Shown: one piece after another, positions 1-7,512 of the stretch | Numbering within the stretch: position 1 is the stretch's first letter | Layout of the letters: every line of letters starts with the position of its first letter | Assembly: GCF_049445995.1 (NCBI RefSeq) | Contig: NZ_JBMSDZ010000012.1 | Location: forward strand, 50,730 to 114,729 | Origin: Dyella_A sp049445995 | GTDB taxonomy: Bacteria > Pseudomonadota > Gammaproteobacteria > Xanthomonadales > Rhodanobacteraceae | Length of the DNA stretch: 64,000 nucleotides | Reading direction: 5' to 3' | Notes under the pieces: model-generated | The model's database searches: none | The model's input: only the letters and a program-made list of their open reading frames with translations | What the model was told of the DNA's origin: nothing | Program-made: the position numbers and the translations under genes

Positions 1-525
1 GTGATCGACGTGGGCAGCGTCAAGATGCACCCCTGCGCGCTGATGGACGAACTGCTCGGCGACGACATTGCGCATGCCGGCACGCACCCGCTGTTCGGCC
101 CGCTCAGCCTGGCCCGCGGCGAACGCCCGCTGCGCACGGTGGTCTGCGCCAGTCCACGGCATCCGGACGCCGCCGCGCGCACGCGCCAGTTGTTCGCCGG
201 GCTCGGCTGCGAGGTCATCGAGCAGGCGCCGGCCGTGCACGACCGCGCCATGGCGCATACGCATGCGCTGGCCTTCTTCATCGCCAAGGGGCTGGTCGAC
301 ATCGGCGTGGACGACGAGCTGACGGTGGCGCCGCCGTCGTTCCAGGGCCTGAAGAACATGCTGGCGGCGGTGCGCGGCGACGCCGGCCACCTGTTCGCCG
401 CGATCCAGCAGGAGAACCCGTTCGCCGAAGAGGCGCGCGCGCAGTTGATCGATGCGCTGCAGGGTATCCACCGCCGGCTGCTCGCGCCCGGCGAGGATGC
501 GGCGCTGACGATCGCCGAGCGCTGA
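1..525 (+). CDS. tyrA: Prephenate dehydrogenase, C-terminal part (5' end outside window)
   Basis: The open frame runs from the first base to a TGA at 523-525, so the true start lies outside the window. The visible 174 residues contain the TyrA-type stretches DVGSVK and GTHPLFGP near the left edge and the helical dimerisation segment (HTHALAFFIAKGL) further on. The family oxidatively decarboxylates prephenate to 4-hydroxyphenylpyruvate with NAD(P)+ in tyrosine synthesis. The N-terminal Rossmann domain is mostly missing here because of the window edge. The next gene is a nitric oxide reductase with its own regulatory site, so the two are probably not one operon. An arogenate or cyclohexadienyl specificity cannot be excluded. 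Confidence 0.8.
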   Translation: MIDVGSVKMHPCALMDELLGDDIAHAGTHPLFGPLSLARGERPLRTVVCASPRHPDAAARTRQLFAGLGCEVIEQAPAVHDRAMAHTHALAFFIAKGLVDIGVDDELTVAPPSFQGLKNMLAAVRGDAGHLFAAIQQENPFAEEARAQLIDALQGIHRRLLAPGEDAALTIAER

Positions 526-582
526 CGGGACGGACGCGGCCGCGCCGCCTGCGACAATCCGCGCCGATCGCCTGCGCCGCGT

Positions 583-596
583 CTGATCCATATCAG
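583..596. promoter_or_regulatory. Fnr/Dnr-type box upstream of norZ
   Basis: CTGAT-CCAT-ATCAG is a perfect inverted repeat of half-sites matching 8 of 10 defined positions of TTGAT-N4-ATCAA. Its centre (589.5) is about 61 bp before the norZ ATG. If it acts as a class II site at -41.5, transcription would start near 631 and give a leader of about 20 nt. Confidence 0.7.
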
Positions 597-650
597 GGGC
601 TGTCGCGCGCGCGCCATCGACCATGCGCATGTCCTCCAGGGAGATGCGCA

Positions 651-2933
651 ATGACGACCACCCGAAAACTCTGGCTGGGGCTGGCAGTACTGCTGCTGGC
701 CTCGTTCTCCGTGCTGCTGTGGGTCGGCAAGGAGGTGCACCAGCAGGCACCGCCGCTGCCCGACGCGGTGGTCACCACCGACGGCGCCACGCTGTATACC
801 CATGCCGACATCGAACGGGGCCGCGAAGTGTGGCAGAGCATCGGCGGCCAGCAGCTCGGCTCGATCTGGGGCCACGGTGCGCTGGTGGCGCCGGACTGGA
901 GCGCCGACTGGCTGCACCGCGAAGCCGACGCCATGCTGGAACTGCTCGCCCGCGACGAGGGCGCCGCGTCGTTCGCATCGCTCGATGCCGGGCATCAGGC
1001 CGCGCTGCAGGCGCGCGTGCAGGCCGAGGAGCGCCGCAATACCTGGGATGCGGCCACCGGCACCATCACCGTCTCGCCGCTGCGCGCGCAGGCGATGGAC
1101 GTGGTCGCGCGCCACTACGAAAGCCTGTTCAGCAACGACCCGGCCACCCACGCGCTGCGCGTCACCTACGCCATGCGCGAGGACACCATCCCCGAGATGG
1201 AACATCGCCGCGCGGTCACCGCGTTCTTCTGGTGGACCAGCTGGGCCGCCGCCGCCGAGCGTCCCGGCCACAGCGTCAGCTACACGCAGAACTGGCCGTA
1301 TGACCCGCTGGTCGGCAACCGGCCCAGCGGCACCACGTTCATCTGGTCGGTGTTCAGCGTGCTGTTCCTGATCCTCGGCATCGGCCTGCTCGGCTGGCAC
1401 CACGCGGTACTCAGTCACAGGGAGGCACCGGCGGTACCGCCGGTGCGCGACCCGCTGGCCGACTTCAAGGCCACGCCCTCGATGAAGGCGACGGCGAAGT
1501 ACTTCTGGACCGTGATGGGCCTGTTCCTGGTGCAGATCCTGCTCGGCGCGACCACCGCGCACTTCCAGGTGGAAGGCCAGCAGGCCTATGGCTTTGCGCT
1601 GGCCGACGTGCTGCCGTACAGCATCACCCGCACCTGGCATACCGAACTGGCCGTGCTGTGGATCGCCACCGCGTGGCTGGCCACCGGCCTGTACATGGCG
1701 CCGTTGATCGGCGGCAGGGAACCGAAGTTCCAGCGGCTGGGCGTCAACTTCCTGTGGGTCTGCCTGCTGATCATCGTGGTCGGTTCCTTCGCCGGCCAGT
1801 GGTTCGCGGTGATGGACAAGATGGGCCTGAAGTACAACTTCTGGTTCGGCCACCAGGGCTGGGAATACACCGACCTCGGCCGCTTCTGGCAGATCTTCCT
1901 GTTCGTCGGGCTGATGCTGTGGCTGTTCCTGGTCGGTCGCGCGCTGATGCCGGCGATCAGGCGCCGCGACGAGACCTCCAACATCGTGGGCCTGCTGTTC
2001 CTGTCCACCGTCGCGATCGGCCTGCTCTACGGCGCCGGCCTGATGTGGGGCGAGCACACCCACATCGCGATGGTCGAGTACTGGCGCTGGTGGGTGGTGC
2101 ATCTGTGGGTGGAGGGCTTCTTCGAGGTGTTCGCCACCGCGGTGATCGCCTACCTGTTCGTCAAGCTCGGCCTGCTGCGCGCGGCCAGCGCGTCCACCAG
2201 CGTGCTGTTCGCCACCATCGTGTTCATGGCCGGCGGCGTGCTCGGCACCCTGCACCACCTGTACTTCACTGGCACCACCACGGCGGTGATCGCATTGGGG
2301 GCGAGCTTCTCGGCGCTGGAAGTGGTGCCGCTGGCGCTGATCGGGCTGGAGGCCTACGACAACTGGAGGAAGCAGCACGCCGCGCCGTGGATGGCGCGCT
2401 ACCGCTGGCCGATCATGTTCTTCGTGGCGGTGAGCTTCTGGAACCTGGTCGGCGCGGGGCTGTTCGGCTTCCTGGTCAACACGCCGATCGCGCTGTACTA
2501 CATGCAGGGCCTCAACCTCACTCCGCTGCACGGCCATACCGCACTGATGGGCGTGTACGGCATGCTCGGCATCGGCCTGATGCTGTTCTGCCTGCGCGGC
2601 ATCAAGCCGGAGGCCGAATGGCGCGAGGGCTGGCTGAAGGGGGCGTTCTGGTTGCTCAACATCGGCCTGTCGCTGATGGCCCTGCTCACCCTGCTGCCGC
2701 TGGGCGTGCTGCAGCTCAGTGCCGCGCTGGACCACGGCTACTGGTTCGCCCGCTCCGAGCACTTCATGGATCGGCCGCTGGTGCACCTGCTGGTATGGAT
2801 GCGCGTGCCCGGCGACAGCCTGTTCGCGGTCGGCGCCCTGCTCACCTCGGTGTTCGTCGCCTCGCTGTGGCTGCTGCGCAAGCGCCAGTCCAAGGGCGCG
2901 GCATTGCCGCAGGCGGTGCGGGAAGGTGCCTGA
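651..2933 (+). CDS. norZ: Quinol-dependent nitric oxide reductase (qNor)
   Basis: This 760-residue membrane protein reduces 2 NO to N2O with electrons taken directly from quinol. The N-terminus has one transmembrane helix and a long periplasmic domain related to NorC but with no CXXCH haem motif, which separates qNor from the two-subunit cytochrome-c enzyme. The catalytic part is a heme-copper-oxidase fold with about 12 helices. Visible ligands are H330 (WHTEL), H484 and E488 (HLWVEGFFE), H535-H536 (TLHHLYF) and H627/H629 (LHGHTA), matching haem b, haem b3 and the non-haem iron site. AGGGAG lies 7 nt before the ATG. An Fnr-type box precedes it and a strong hairpin follows the stop. Length is normal for NorZ. 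Confidence 0.95.
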   Translation: MTTTRKLWLGLAVLLLASFSVLLWVGKEVHQQAPPLPDAVVTTDGATLYTHADIERGREVWQSIGGQQLGSIWGHGALVAPDWSADWLHREADAMLELLARDEGAASFASLDAGHQAALQARVQAEERRNTWDAATGTITVSPLRAQAMDVVARHYESLFSNDPATHALRVTYAMREDTIPEMEHRRAVTAFFWWTSWAAAAERPGHSVSYTQNWPYDPLVGNRPSGTTFIWSVFSVLFLILGIGLLGWHHAVLSHREAPAVPPVRDPLADFKATPSMKATAKYFWTVMGLFLVQILLGATTAHFQVEGQQAYGFALADVLPYSITRTWHTELAVLWIATAWLATGLYMAPLIGGREPKFQRLGVNFLWVCLLIIVVGSFAGQWFAVMDKMGLKYNFWFGHQGWEYTDLGRFWQIFLFVGLMLWLFLVGRALMPAIRRRDETSNIVGLLFLSTVAIGLLYGAGLMWGEHTHIAMVEYWRWWVVHLWVEGFFEVFATAVIAYLFVKLGLLRAASASTSVLFATIVFMAGGVLGTLHHLYFTGTTTAVIALGASFSALEVVPLALIGLEAYDNWRKQHAAPWMARYRWPIMFFVAVSFWNLVGAGLFGFLVNTPIALYYMQGLNLTPLHGHTALMGVYGMLGIGLMLFCLRGIKPEAEWREGWLKGAFWLLNIGLSLMALLTLLPLGVLQLSAALDHGYWFARSEHFMDRPLVHLLVWMRVPGDSLFAVGALLTSVFVASLWLLRKRQSKGAALPQAVREGA

Positions 2934-2940
2934 GCTCTCC

Positions 2941-2964
2941 GGGGCGCGCCGTCCGGCGCGCCCC
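2941..2964 (+). terminator. Hairpin after norZ
   Basis: A perfect 10-bp GC-only stem with a 4-nt loop begins 8 nt after the norZ stop. There is no clear U-run (TTCCCG follows), so it may end transcription weakly or stabilise the mRNA 3' end. Confidence 0.55.
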
Positions 2965-2975
2965 TTCCCGCCCCG

Positions 2976-3063
2976 GTAGGAGCGCACCCTGTGCGCGAAT
3001 GCTCTTGTCGAAACGTCCGCAAGAGCAAGAGCAAGAGCGTTCGCGCACAGGGTGTGCTCCTAC
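2976..3063. repeat. GTAG-type REP pair (BIME), copy 1
   Basis: Two inverted arms, each GTAGGAGCRCACCCTGTGCG-like, flank a short spacer rich in AAGAGC. Each arm also folds on itself (GCGCAC..GTGCGC). GTAG-headed REPs are known in xanthomonads and are mobilised by RAYT transposases; none is encoded here. The right arm (GTGTGCTCC) has one mismatch. Confidence 0.85.
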
Positions 3064-3081
3064 CACCTGCCCGGTGCTCCG

Positions 3082-3486
3082 ATGTTCGAGTTCTATCCCC
3101 AGATCAAGGCCGTGCACATCGCCTGCGTCCTGCTCAGCGGCCTGCTGTTTGCGCTGCGCGGCACGCTGGTGCTGGTCGGCCGCGGCATCGCCGCGCACTG
3201 GGCGCCGCTGCGCTATCTCAGCTACGCCATCGACACCACGCTGCTCACCGCGGCGCTGATGCTGCTCACCATCCTGCCCGCGGCGGTGTTCGCCAACGGC
3301 TGGCTCGCCACCAAGCTCCTGCTGCTGGTGGCCTATGTCGTGCTGGGCATGCTTGCCCTCCGGCGCGGACGCAGCCCGCGCCAGCGGACGATCTGCTTTG
3401 CGGCGGCGCTGGCCACGTACCTCTACATCCTGGGCGTGGCATACATGCACCAGCCGCTCGGTTGGCTGTACGGGCTGGCCGCATGA
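3082..3486 (+). CDS. SirB2-family integral membrane protein
   Basis: The 134-residue protein has four predicted membrane helices, starting with MFEFYPQIKAVHIACVLLSG and ending near YMHQPLGWLYG. This pattern, with an early conserved His in the first helix and a Y-x-x-G-V-A segment late, fits the SirB2 family, whose biochemical role is not established. The ATG at 3082 is chosen because upstream codons lie inside the REP element. The stop overlaps the ATG of a decayed gene by the sequence ATGA, suggesting that the two once formed an operon. It lies 5' of ubiD on the same strand, so it may be co-expressed with quinone synthesis. Confidence 0.7.
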   Translation: MFEFYPQIKAVHIACVLLSGLLFALRGTLVLVGRGIAAHWAPLRYLSYAIDTTLLTAALMLLTILPAAVFANGWLATKLLLLVAYVVLGMLALRRGRSPRQRTICFAAALATYLYILGVAYMHQPLGWLYGLAA

Positions 3487-3635
3487 AACGCGAGCGCATG
3501 CTCGATGCCTGCTTCCTCGGCCCGTATGGCGAGAACGACACGCTGCTGGAAAAGCTGCTGGTCGAGTTCCTGCGCGATCACGTCTACTGGCGGCGCAATT
3601 TCCATCCGGGCCATCCGGACCCCCTTCTGCCGACT
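3483..3635 (+). pseudogene. N-terminal remnant of a PLP-dependent decarboxylase-like gene
   Basis: Translation from the ATG at 3483 gives about 45 residues resembling the extreme N-terminus of group II pyridoxal-phosphate decarboxylases: a FLGPYGEND stretch, then a helix (LLEKLLVEFLRDH) and YWRRNFHP. The similarity stops at about residue 45. The frame then continues without a stop into the ubiD coding region, where it is only a shadow reading. The remaining roughly 400 residues, including the lysine-bearing catalytic domain, are absent. The overlap with the previous stop looks like a retained operon junction. I infer that the gene was deleted, bringing ubiD next to its first codons. A short functional peptide is the less likely alternative. 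Confidence 0.5.
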
Positions 3636-3642
3636 TTCCACC

Positions 3643-5109
3643 ATGAGCCATCACGACCTCCGCACCTTTCTCGCCCAGCTGGAACGCCAGCAGCAGCTCG
3701 CCCGCGTCGAGGCGACGGTCGACCCGCATCTGGAGTCCACCGCCCTGTGCCATCGCGCCTTGCGCGAAGGCGGTCCGGCATTGCTGATGGAGCACCCGGC
3801 CGGATCCCGGCACGCGTTCCTGGGCAACCTGTTCGGTCACCGTCGGCGCATCGAACTGGCGCTTGCCGGCCGGCCGCTGGCCAGCCTGCGCGAGCTTGGC
3901 CAGCTGCTCGCCGCGATCAAGGAGCCGCGCTGGCCGGCCAGCCTGCGTCAGGCGCTTGCCACGTGGCCGGAGTTGGCGCAGCTCGCCCATGTGGCGCCGC
4001 TGAGCGTGCACGAGGCGGCGTTCGAGGAAGAAACCCTGCATGGCGACGAGATCGACCTGGCGCGCCTGCCGATCCAGCATTGCTGGCCCGGCGATGCCGG
4101 CAAGCTGATCAGCTTCGGCCTGGTAGTGACGCGCGGCACGCAGAAGCCGCGGCAGAACGTGGCGATCTACCGCCAGCAGGTGATCGGGCCGAACCGGGTG
4201 ATCATGCGCTGGCTGCCGCACCGTGGCGGCGCGCTGGACTACGCCGACTGGTGCGCCGAATACCCCGCGCGGCCGTTTCCGGTGCTGGTGGCGATCGGTG
4301 TCGATCCGGCCACGCTGCTGGCTGCGGTGGCGCCGGTGCCGGACACCTTGTCCGAGTACGAGTTCGCCGGCCTGTTGCGCGGCCAGCGCACGCGCGTGTG
4401 GCGCAGCCCGCTGACCGGCCTGGACGCCCCGGCCGGCGCGGAGATCCTGCTGGAAGGCTTCATCCACCCGGACGACACCGCGCTGGAAGGTCCGTTCGGC
4501 GACCACACCGGCTACTACAATGCGCAGGACCACTTCCCGGTGCTCACGATCGAGCGCATGCACCTGCGCCACGGCGCGATCTACCACGGCAGCTACATGG
4601 GCCGCGCACCGCACGACGAACCCTCGGTGCTGGCGCTGGCGCTGAACGACGTGTTCGTGCCGATCCTGCAGAAGGTGTTCCCGGAGATCGTGGATTTCCA
4701 TCTGCCGCCGGAGGCGTGCTCGTACCGCATCGCGGTGGTCAGCATCCGCAAGCAGTACGCCGGCCACGCGCGCCGCGTGATGATGGGCGTGTGGTCGTAC
4801 CTGCGCCAGTTCACCTACACCAAGTTCGTGATCGTCACCGACGACGACATCGACGTGCGCGACTGGGCGCAGGTGATCTGGGCGATCGCCACCCGCGTCG
4901 ACCCGGCGCGCGATGCCATGCTGGTGGAGAACACGCCGATCGATTACCTCGATTTCGCCAGCCCGGTGGCGGGCCTGGGCTCCAAGCTGGGCATCGACGC
5001 GACCGGCAAGTGGCCGGGCGAGACCACGCGCAGCTGGGGTCGGCCAATCATCCCGGACGCCGGCATCGAACGTCGGGTCGATGCACTGTGGACGACGCTG
5101 ACCACGTAG
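3643..5109 (+). CDS. ubiD: 4-hydroxy-3-polyprenylbenzoate decarboxylase
   Basis: This prenylated-FMN enzyme removes the carboxyl group of polyprenyl-4-hydroxybenzoate in ubiquinone synthesis. The 488 residues match UbiD in length and carry the family stretches NVAIYRQQVIGPNRVIMRW, HRGGALDY and EGPFGDHTGYY, plus a C-terminal TIDYLDF-like segment. The start is the ATG followed by SHHDLRTFL, the usual beginning of UbiD. No UbiX (prFMN synthase) is in the window. The TAG stop is supplied by the GTAG head of the following REP element, so insertion of the repeat may have trimmed or reset the C-terminus. The nearby ubiU and ubiV imply a role in quinone supply during anoxic respiration. Confidence 0.92.
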   Translation: MSHHDLRTFLAQLERQQQLARVEATVDPHLESTALCHRALREGGPALLMEHPAGSRHAFLGNLFGHRRRIELALAGRPLASLRELGQLLAAIKEPRWPASLRQALATWPELAQLAHVAPLSVHEAAFEEETLHGDEIDLARLPIQHCWPGDAGKLISFGLVVTRGTQKPRQNVAIYRQQVIGPNRVIMRWLPHRGGALDYADWCAEYPARPFPVLVAIGVDPATLLAAVAPVPDTLSEYEFAGLLRGQRTRVWRSPLTGLDAPAGAEILLEGFIHPDDTALEGPFGDHTGYYNAQDHFPVLTIERMHLRHGAIYHGSYMGRAPHDEPSVLALALNDVFVPILQKVFPEIVDFHLPPEACSYRIAVVSIRKQYAGHARRVMMGVWSYLRQFTYTKFVIVTDDDIDVRDWAQVIWAIATRVDPARDAMLVENTPIDYLDFASPVAGLGSKLGIDATGKWPGETTRSWGRPIIPDAGIERRVDALWTTLTT

Positions 5110-5189
5110 GAGCGCACCCTGTGCGCGAATGCTCTTGGCTCTGATGTCGATCAGGAGCAGGAGCATTCGCGCACAGGGTGCGCTCCTAC
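5106..5189. repeat. GTAG-type REP pair (BIME), copy 2
   Basis: Inverted GTAGGAGCGCACCCTGTGCG arms are both intact. The spacer carries the palindrome CTGATGTCGATCAG (5141-5154). The left GTAG provides the ubiD stop codon. The spacer core is the reverse complement of that in the copy at 7412-7497 apart from one base. Confidence 0.88.
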
Positions 5190-5240
5190 CCGGGGCGGGT
5201 GAGAAGGGAGCTCCGTCGTCGGCCGGCTCGATCAGGCCGA

Positions 5241-5352
5241 TTCGATCAGGCCGGCCCGGTCCGGCGCCATGGTCGCGTCCATGTGCCCCAACTCGTAGTG
5301 ACGCAGTGCTTCCAATGCCGAACGGATGCGCGCCATGCCGTCGCGCAGCGCG
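5241..5352 (-). pseudogene. Fragment duplicated from the small periplasmic protein gene at 16411-16875
   Basis: On the minus strand this stretch reads GMARIRSALEALRHYELGHM and onward to DRAGLIE. It matches GMGRIHVALEELRHYEMGHM and DRVGLIE of the protein at 16411-16875. By hand count 5241-5340 and 16621-16720 share about 81 of 100 bases without gaps (constant offset 11380). Neither the signal peptide nor the C-terminal half is present. The surrounding 69-codon frame (5232-5441) has an unrelated N-terminus overlapping the ubiU regulatory site. It is therefore read as a decayed copy, not a functional gene. Confidence 0.6.
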
Positions 5353-5387
5353 GACCGCTCGACCGTACAGCCGCGGCGCGGACACGC

Positions 5388-5401
5388 ATGATCCAGGTCA
5401 A
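5388..5401. promoter_or_regulatory. Fnr/Dnr-type box upstream of ubiU-ubiV
   Basis: ATGAT-CCAG-GTCAA matches the TTGAT-N4-ATCAA consensus at 8 of 10 positions (GTCAA is a known tolerated half-site). The centre is about 64 bp before the ubiU ATG, the same spacing as at norZ, nirK and fabA. Confidence 0.6.
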
Positions 5402-5458
5402 CGACAGGCCATGGCGCGCGCGCCACCATGCGCCTCCCCATCGCGCCGAGGATCGCCC

Positions 5459-6457
5459 ATGCAACTGGTGTGCCCCGCCGGCAACCTGCCGGCCCTGCAG
5501 GCGGCGGTCGACGCCGGCGCCGATGCGGTCTATGCCGGTCTGCGCGACCAGACCAACGCGCGGGCCTTTCCCGGCCTGAACTTCTCCGACGCCGAATTGC
5601 AGCAGGGCATCGCCTACGCGCATGCGCGCAGCCGCAAGGTCTACCTCGCGCTCAATACCTACCCGGACAGCGCGCGGCTGGCGCAGTGGTACGCCGCGGT
5701 GGACAAGGCCGCGGCGCTGGGCTGCGACGCGATCATCGCCGCGGAGATGGCGGTGCTCGATTACGCCACGCGCAACCATCCCGCGCTGGCGCGGCACCTG
5801 TCGGTGCAGGGCTCGGCCACCACCGCGCCGGCGCTGCGCTACATGCACGAACGCTTCGGCATCGCCCGCGCGGTGCTGCCACGGGTGCTCTCGGTCCAGC
5901 AGGTGGAGCGACTTTGCCAGACCAGTCCGGTGCCGCTGGAAGTGTTTGCCTTCGGCAGCCTGTGCATCATGGTCGAGGGCCGCTGCCAGCTTTCCAGCTA
6001 TGTCACCGGGGCCTCGCCGAACCGCCACGGCGTGTGCTCGCCGGCGAAGTTCGTGCGCTGGGACGAGCACGACGATGGCCGTCGCAGCGTGCGCCTGAAC
6101 GATGTGCTGATCGACTGCTTCGAACCGGCCGAGCCGGCCGGTTACCCGACCGTGTGCAAGGGCCGCTTCGAAGTCGGCGGCGAAACCTTCCATGCGCTGG
6201 AAGAGCCGACCAGCCTGAACACGCTGGAGCTGTTGCCGCGGCTGGCGCAGGCCGGCGTGGCGGCGCTGAAGATCGAGGGCCGCCAGCGCGGCGTGGCGTA
6301 TGTCGGCTCGGTCACCCGCACCTGGCGCGACGCGCTGGACCGTTACCGCGCGGCGCCGCAGGACTGGTCGCTGCGGCCGGGCTGGCGACAGTCGCTGTCG
6401 AAGCACGCCGAAGGTCACCAGACCACGCTCGGCCCCTACCACCGCCACTGGCATTGA
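5459..6457 (+). CDS. ubiU: O2-independent ubiquinone hydroxylation protein UbiU (U32 family)
   Basis: This 332-residue protein belongs to the peptidase-U32 family; UbiU and UbiV form a heterodimer that hydroxylates the ubiquinone ring without O2, using prephenate as oxygen donor in E. coli. Four cysteines expected to hold a [4Fe-4S] cluster are at 169, 176, 193 and 233, almost exactly the E. coli positions. The N-terminus (MQLVCPAGNLPALQAAVDAG) is typical and fixes the ATG start. ubiV follows after 13 nt. The Fnr-type box upstream fits a role restricted to low oxygen. The third partner, UbiT, is encoded at 11844-12686. Confidence is high because of the paired genes and conserved cysteines. 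Confidence 0.94.
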   Translation: MQLVCPAGNLPALQAAVDAGADAVYAGLRDQTNARAFPGLNFSDAELQQGIAYAHARSRKVYLALNTYPDSARLAQWYAAVDKAAALGCDAIIAAEMAVLDYATRNHPALARHLSVQGSATTAPALRYMHERFGIARAVLPRVLSVQQVERLCQTSPVPLEVFAFGSLCIMVEGRCQLSSYVTGASPNRHGVCSPAKFVRWDEHDDGRRSVRLNDVLIDCFEPAEPAGYPTVCKGRFEVGGETFHALEEPTSLNTLELLPRLAQAGVAALKIEGRQRGVAYVGSVTRTWRDALDRYRAAPQDWSLRPGWRQSLSKHAEGHQTTLGPYHRHWH

Positions 6458-6470
6458 GCCGGGAGACGCG

Positions 6471-7343
6471 ATGAAACTCAGTCTGGGCCCGCTGCAGTAT
6501 TTCTGGCCGCGCGAACGCACGCTGGCGTTCTACCGCGAGGCGGCGCAATGGCCGGTCGACATCCTCTACCTCGGCGAGACGGTGTGCAGCAAGCGCCGCG
6601 AACTGTCGACCCGCGACTGGATCGCGCTGGCCGGGGAGCTGGGCGAGAGCGGCAAGCAGGCGGTGCTGTCGTCGCTGGCGCTGGTCGAGGCCGAATCGGA
6701 ACTCGGCGCGCTGACCCGGATGGTCGAGAACGGCCACTGCTGGATCGAGGCCAACGACCTGTCGGCGGTGCAACTGTGCCGCGAACGCGGCGTGCCGTTC
6801 GTCGCCGGTCCCACCCTCAACGTCTACAACCACCAGGCCCTGTCCATGCTGATGGACGACGGCCTGCGCCGTTGGGTGCCGGGCGTGGAGCAGGGCCACG
6901 CCCTGCTGACCGAGTTGCGCGATGCGATGCAGGCGCAAGGCCGGCCGATGCCGGAGCTCGAGGTGATCGCGTTCGGCCGCCTGCCGCTGGCCTACTCGGC
7001 ACGCTGCTTCACCGCCCGCGCGCTGGATCTGGCCAAGGACCAGTGCGGCTTCCGCTGCATCGACTATCCCGACGGCCTGCCGCTGGCCACGCGCGAGGGA
7101 CGGCCGTTCCTGCGCATCAACGGCATCCAGGTCCAGGGCGAGGAGATCACCGACCTCGGCCCCGAACTGCCGGCGCTGCGCGAGCTGGGCGTGGACGTGC
7201 TGCGGCTGTACCCGCAAGCCGAAGGCATGGCCGACGTGCTGGCCCACTTCGACCTCGCCCGCCACTCGCCGCAGCCGCCACCGCGCTTCGGCGCCCGCAA
7301 CGGCTACTGGCACGGCGAACCGGGCATGCGCCCGGTGGGCTGA
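6471..7343 (+). CDS. ubiV: O2-independent ubiquinone hydroxylation protein UbiV (U32 family)
   Basis: UbiV is the partner of UbiU in anaerobic ubiquinone synthesis. The 290 residues start MKLSLGPLQYFW and contain cysteines at 39, 179, 192 and 196, which correspond to the four [4Fe-4S] ligands of E. coli UbiV (39, 180, 193, 197). GGGAG sits about 6 nt before the ATG. It is transcribed with ubiU and ends before a 10-bp hairpin and a REP pair. No frameshift or missing motif is seen. Confidence 0.94.
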   Translation: MKLSLGPLQYFWPRERTLAFYREAAQWPVDILYLGETVCSKRRELSTRDWIALAGELGESGKQAVLSSLALVEAESELGALTRMVENGHCWIEANDLSAVQLCRERGVPFVAGPTLNVYNHQALSMLMDDGLRRWVPGVEQGHALLTELRDAMQAQGRPMPELEVIAFGRLPLAYSARCFTARALDLAKDQCGFRCIDYPDGLPLATREGRPFLRINGIQVQGEEITDLGPELPALRELGVDVLRLYPQAEGMADVLAHFDLARHSPQPPPRFGARNGYWHGEPGMRPVG

Positions 7344-7383
7344 ACGATGTTCCGGCCGCCCCGCACGGACAGCCGAAACCATC

Positions 7384-7412
7384 CCGCAAGGCAACGGGCG
7401 GATGCCTTGCGG
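7384..7412 (+). terminator. Hairpin at the end of ubiUV
   Basis: CCGCAAGGCA pairs perfectly with TGCCTTGCGG around a 9-nt loop, 40 nt after the ubiV stop. There is no U-run; it abuts the BIME, which itself can fold. Confidence 0.45.
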
Positions 7413-7497
7413 TAGGAGCGCACCCTGTGCGCGAAATGCTTTTGCTCCTGATCGACATCAAAGCCAAGAGCATTTCGCGCACAGGGTGCGCTCCTAC
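7412..7497. repeat. GTAG-type REP pair (BIME), copy 3
   Basis: Two inverted GTAGGAGCGCACCCTGTGCG arms stand between the convergent ubiV and fabB genes. The spacer contains CTGATCGACATCAA (7448-7461), a close match to an Fnr palindrome, in the opposite orientation to the copy at 5106-5189. Confidence 0.88.
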
Positions 7498-7512
7498 CCG
7501 GCCCGGGCTGCC

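Noticed and set aside
2842..5385. 847-codon minus-strand frame over ubiD
   Set aside because: It is antisense to ubiD with REP sequences at both ends and no family similarity.
5242..5441. 69-codon minus-strand frame as a real gene
   Set aside because: Only the C-terminal half resembles the 16411 gene; the N-terminal half is unrelated and overlaps the ubiU control region.
2976..7497. Three similar repeats as a CRISPR array
   Set aside because: Copies are palindromic pairs kilobases apart with genes between, no regular spacers and no cas genes.
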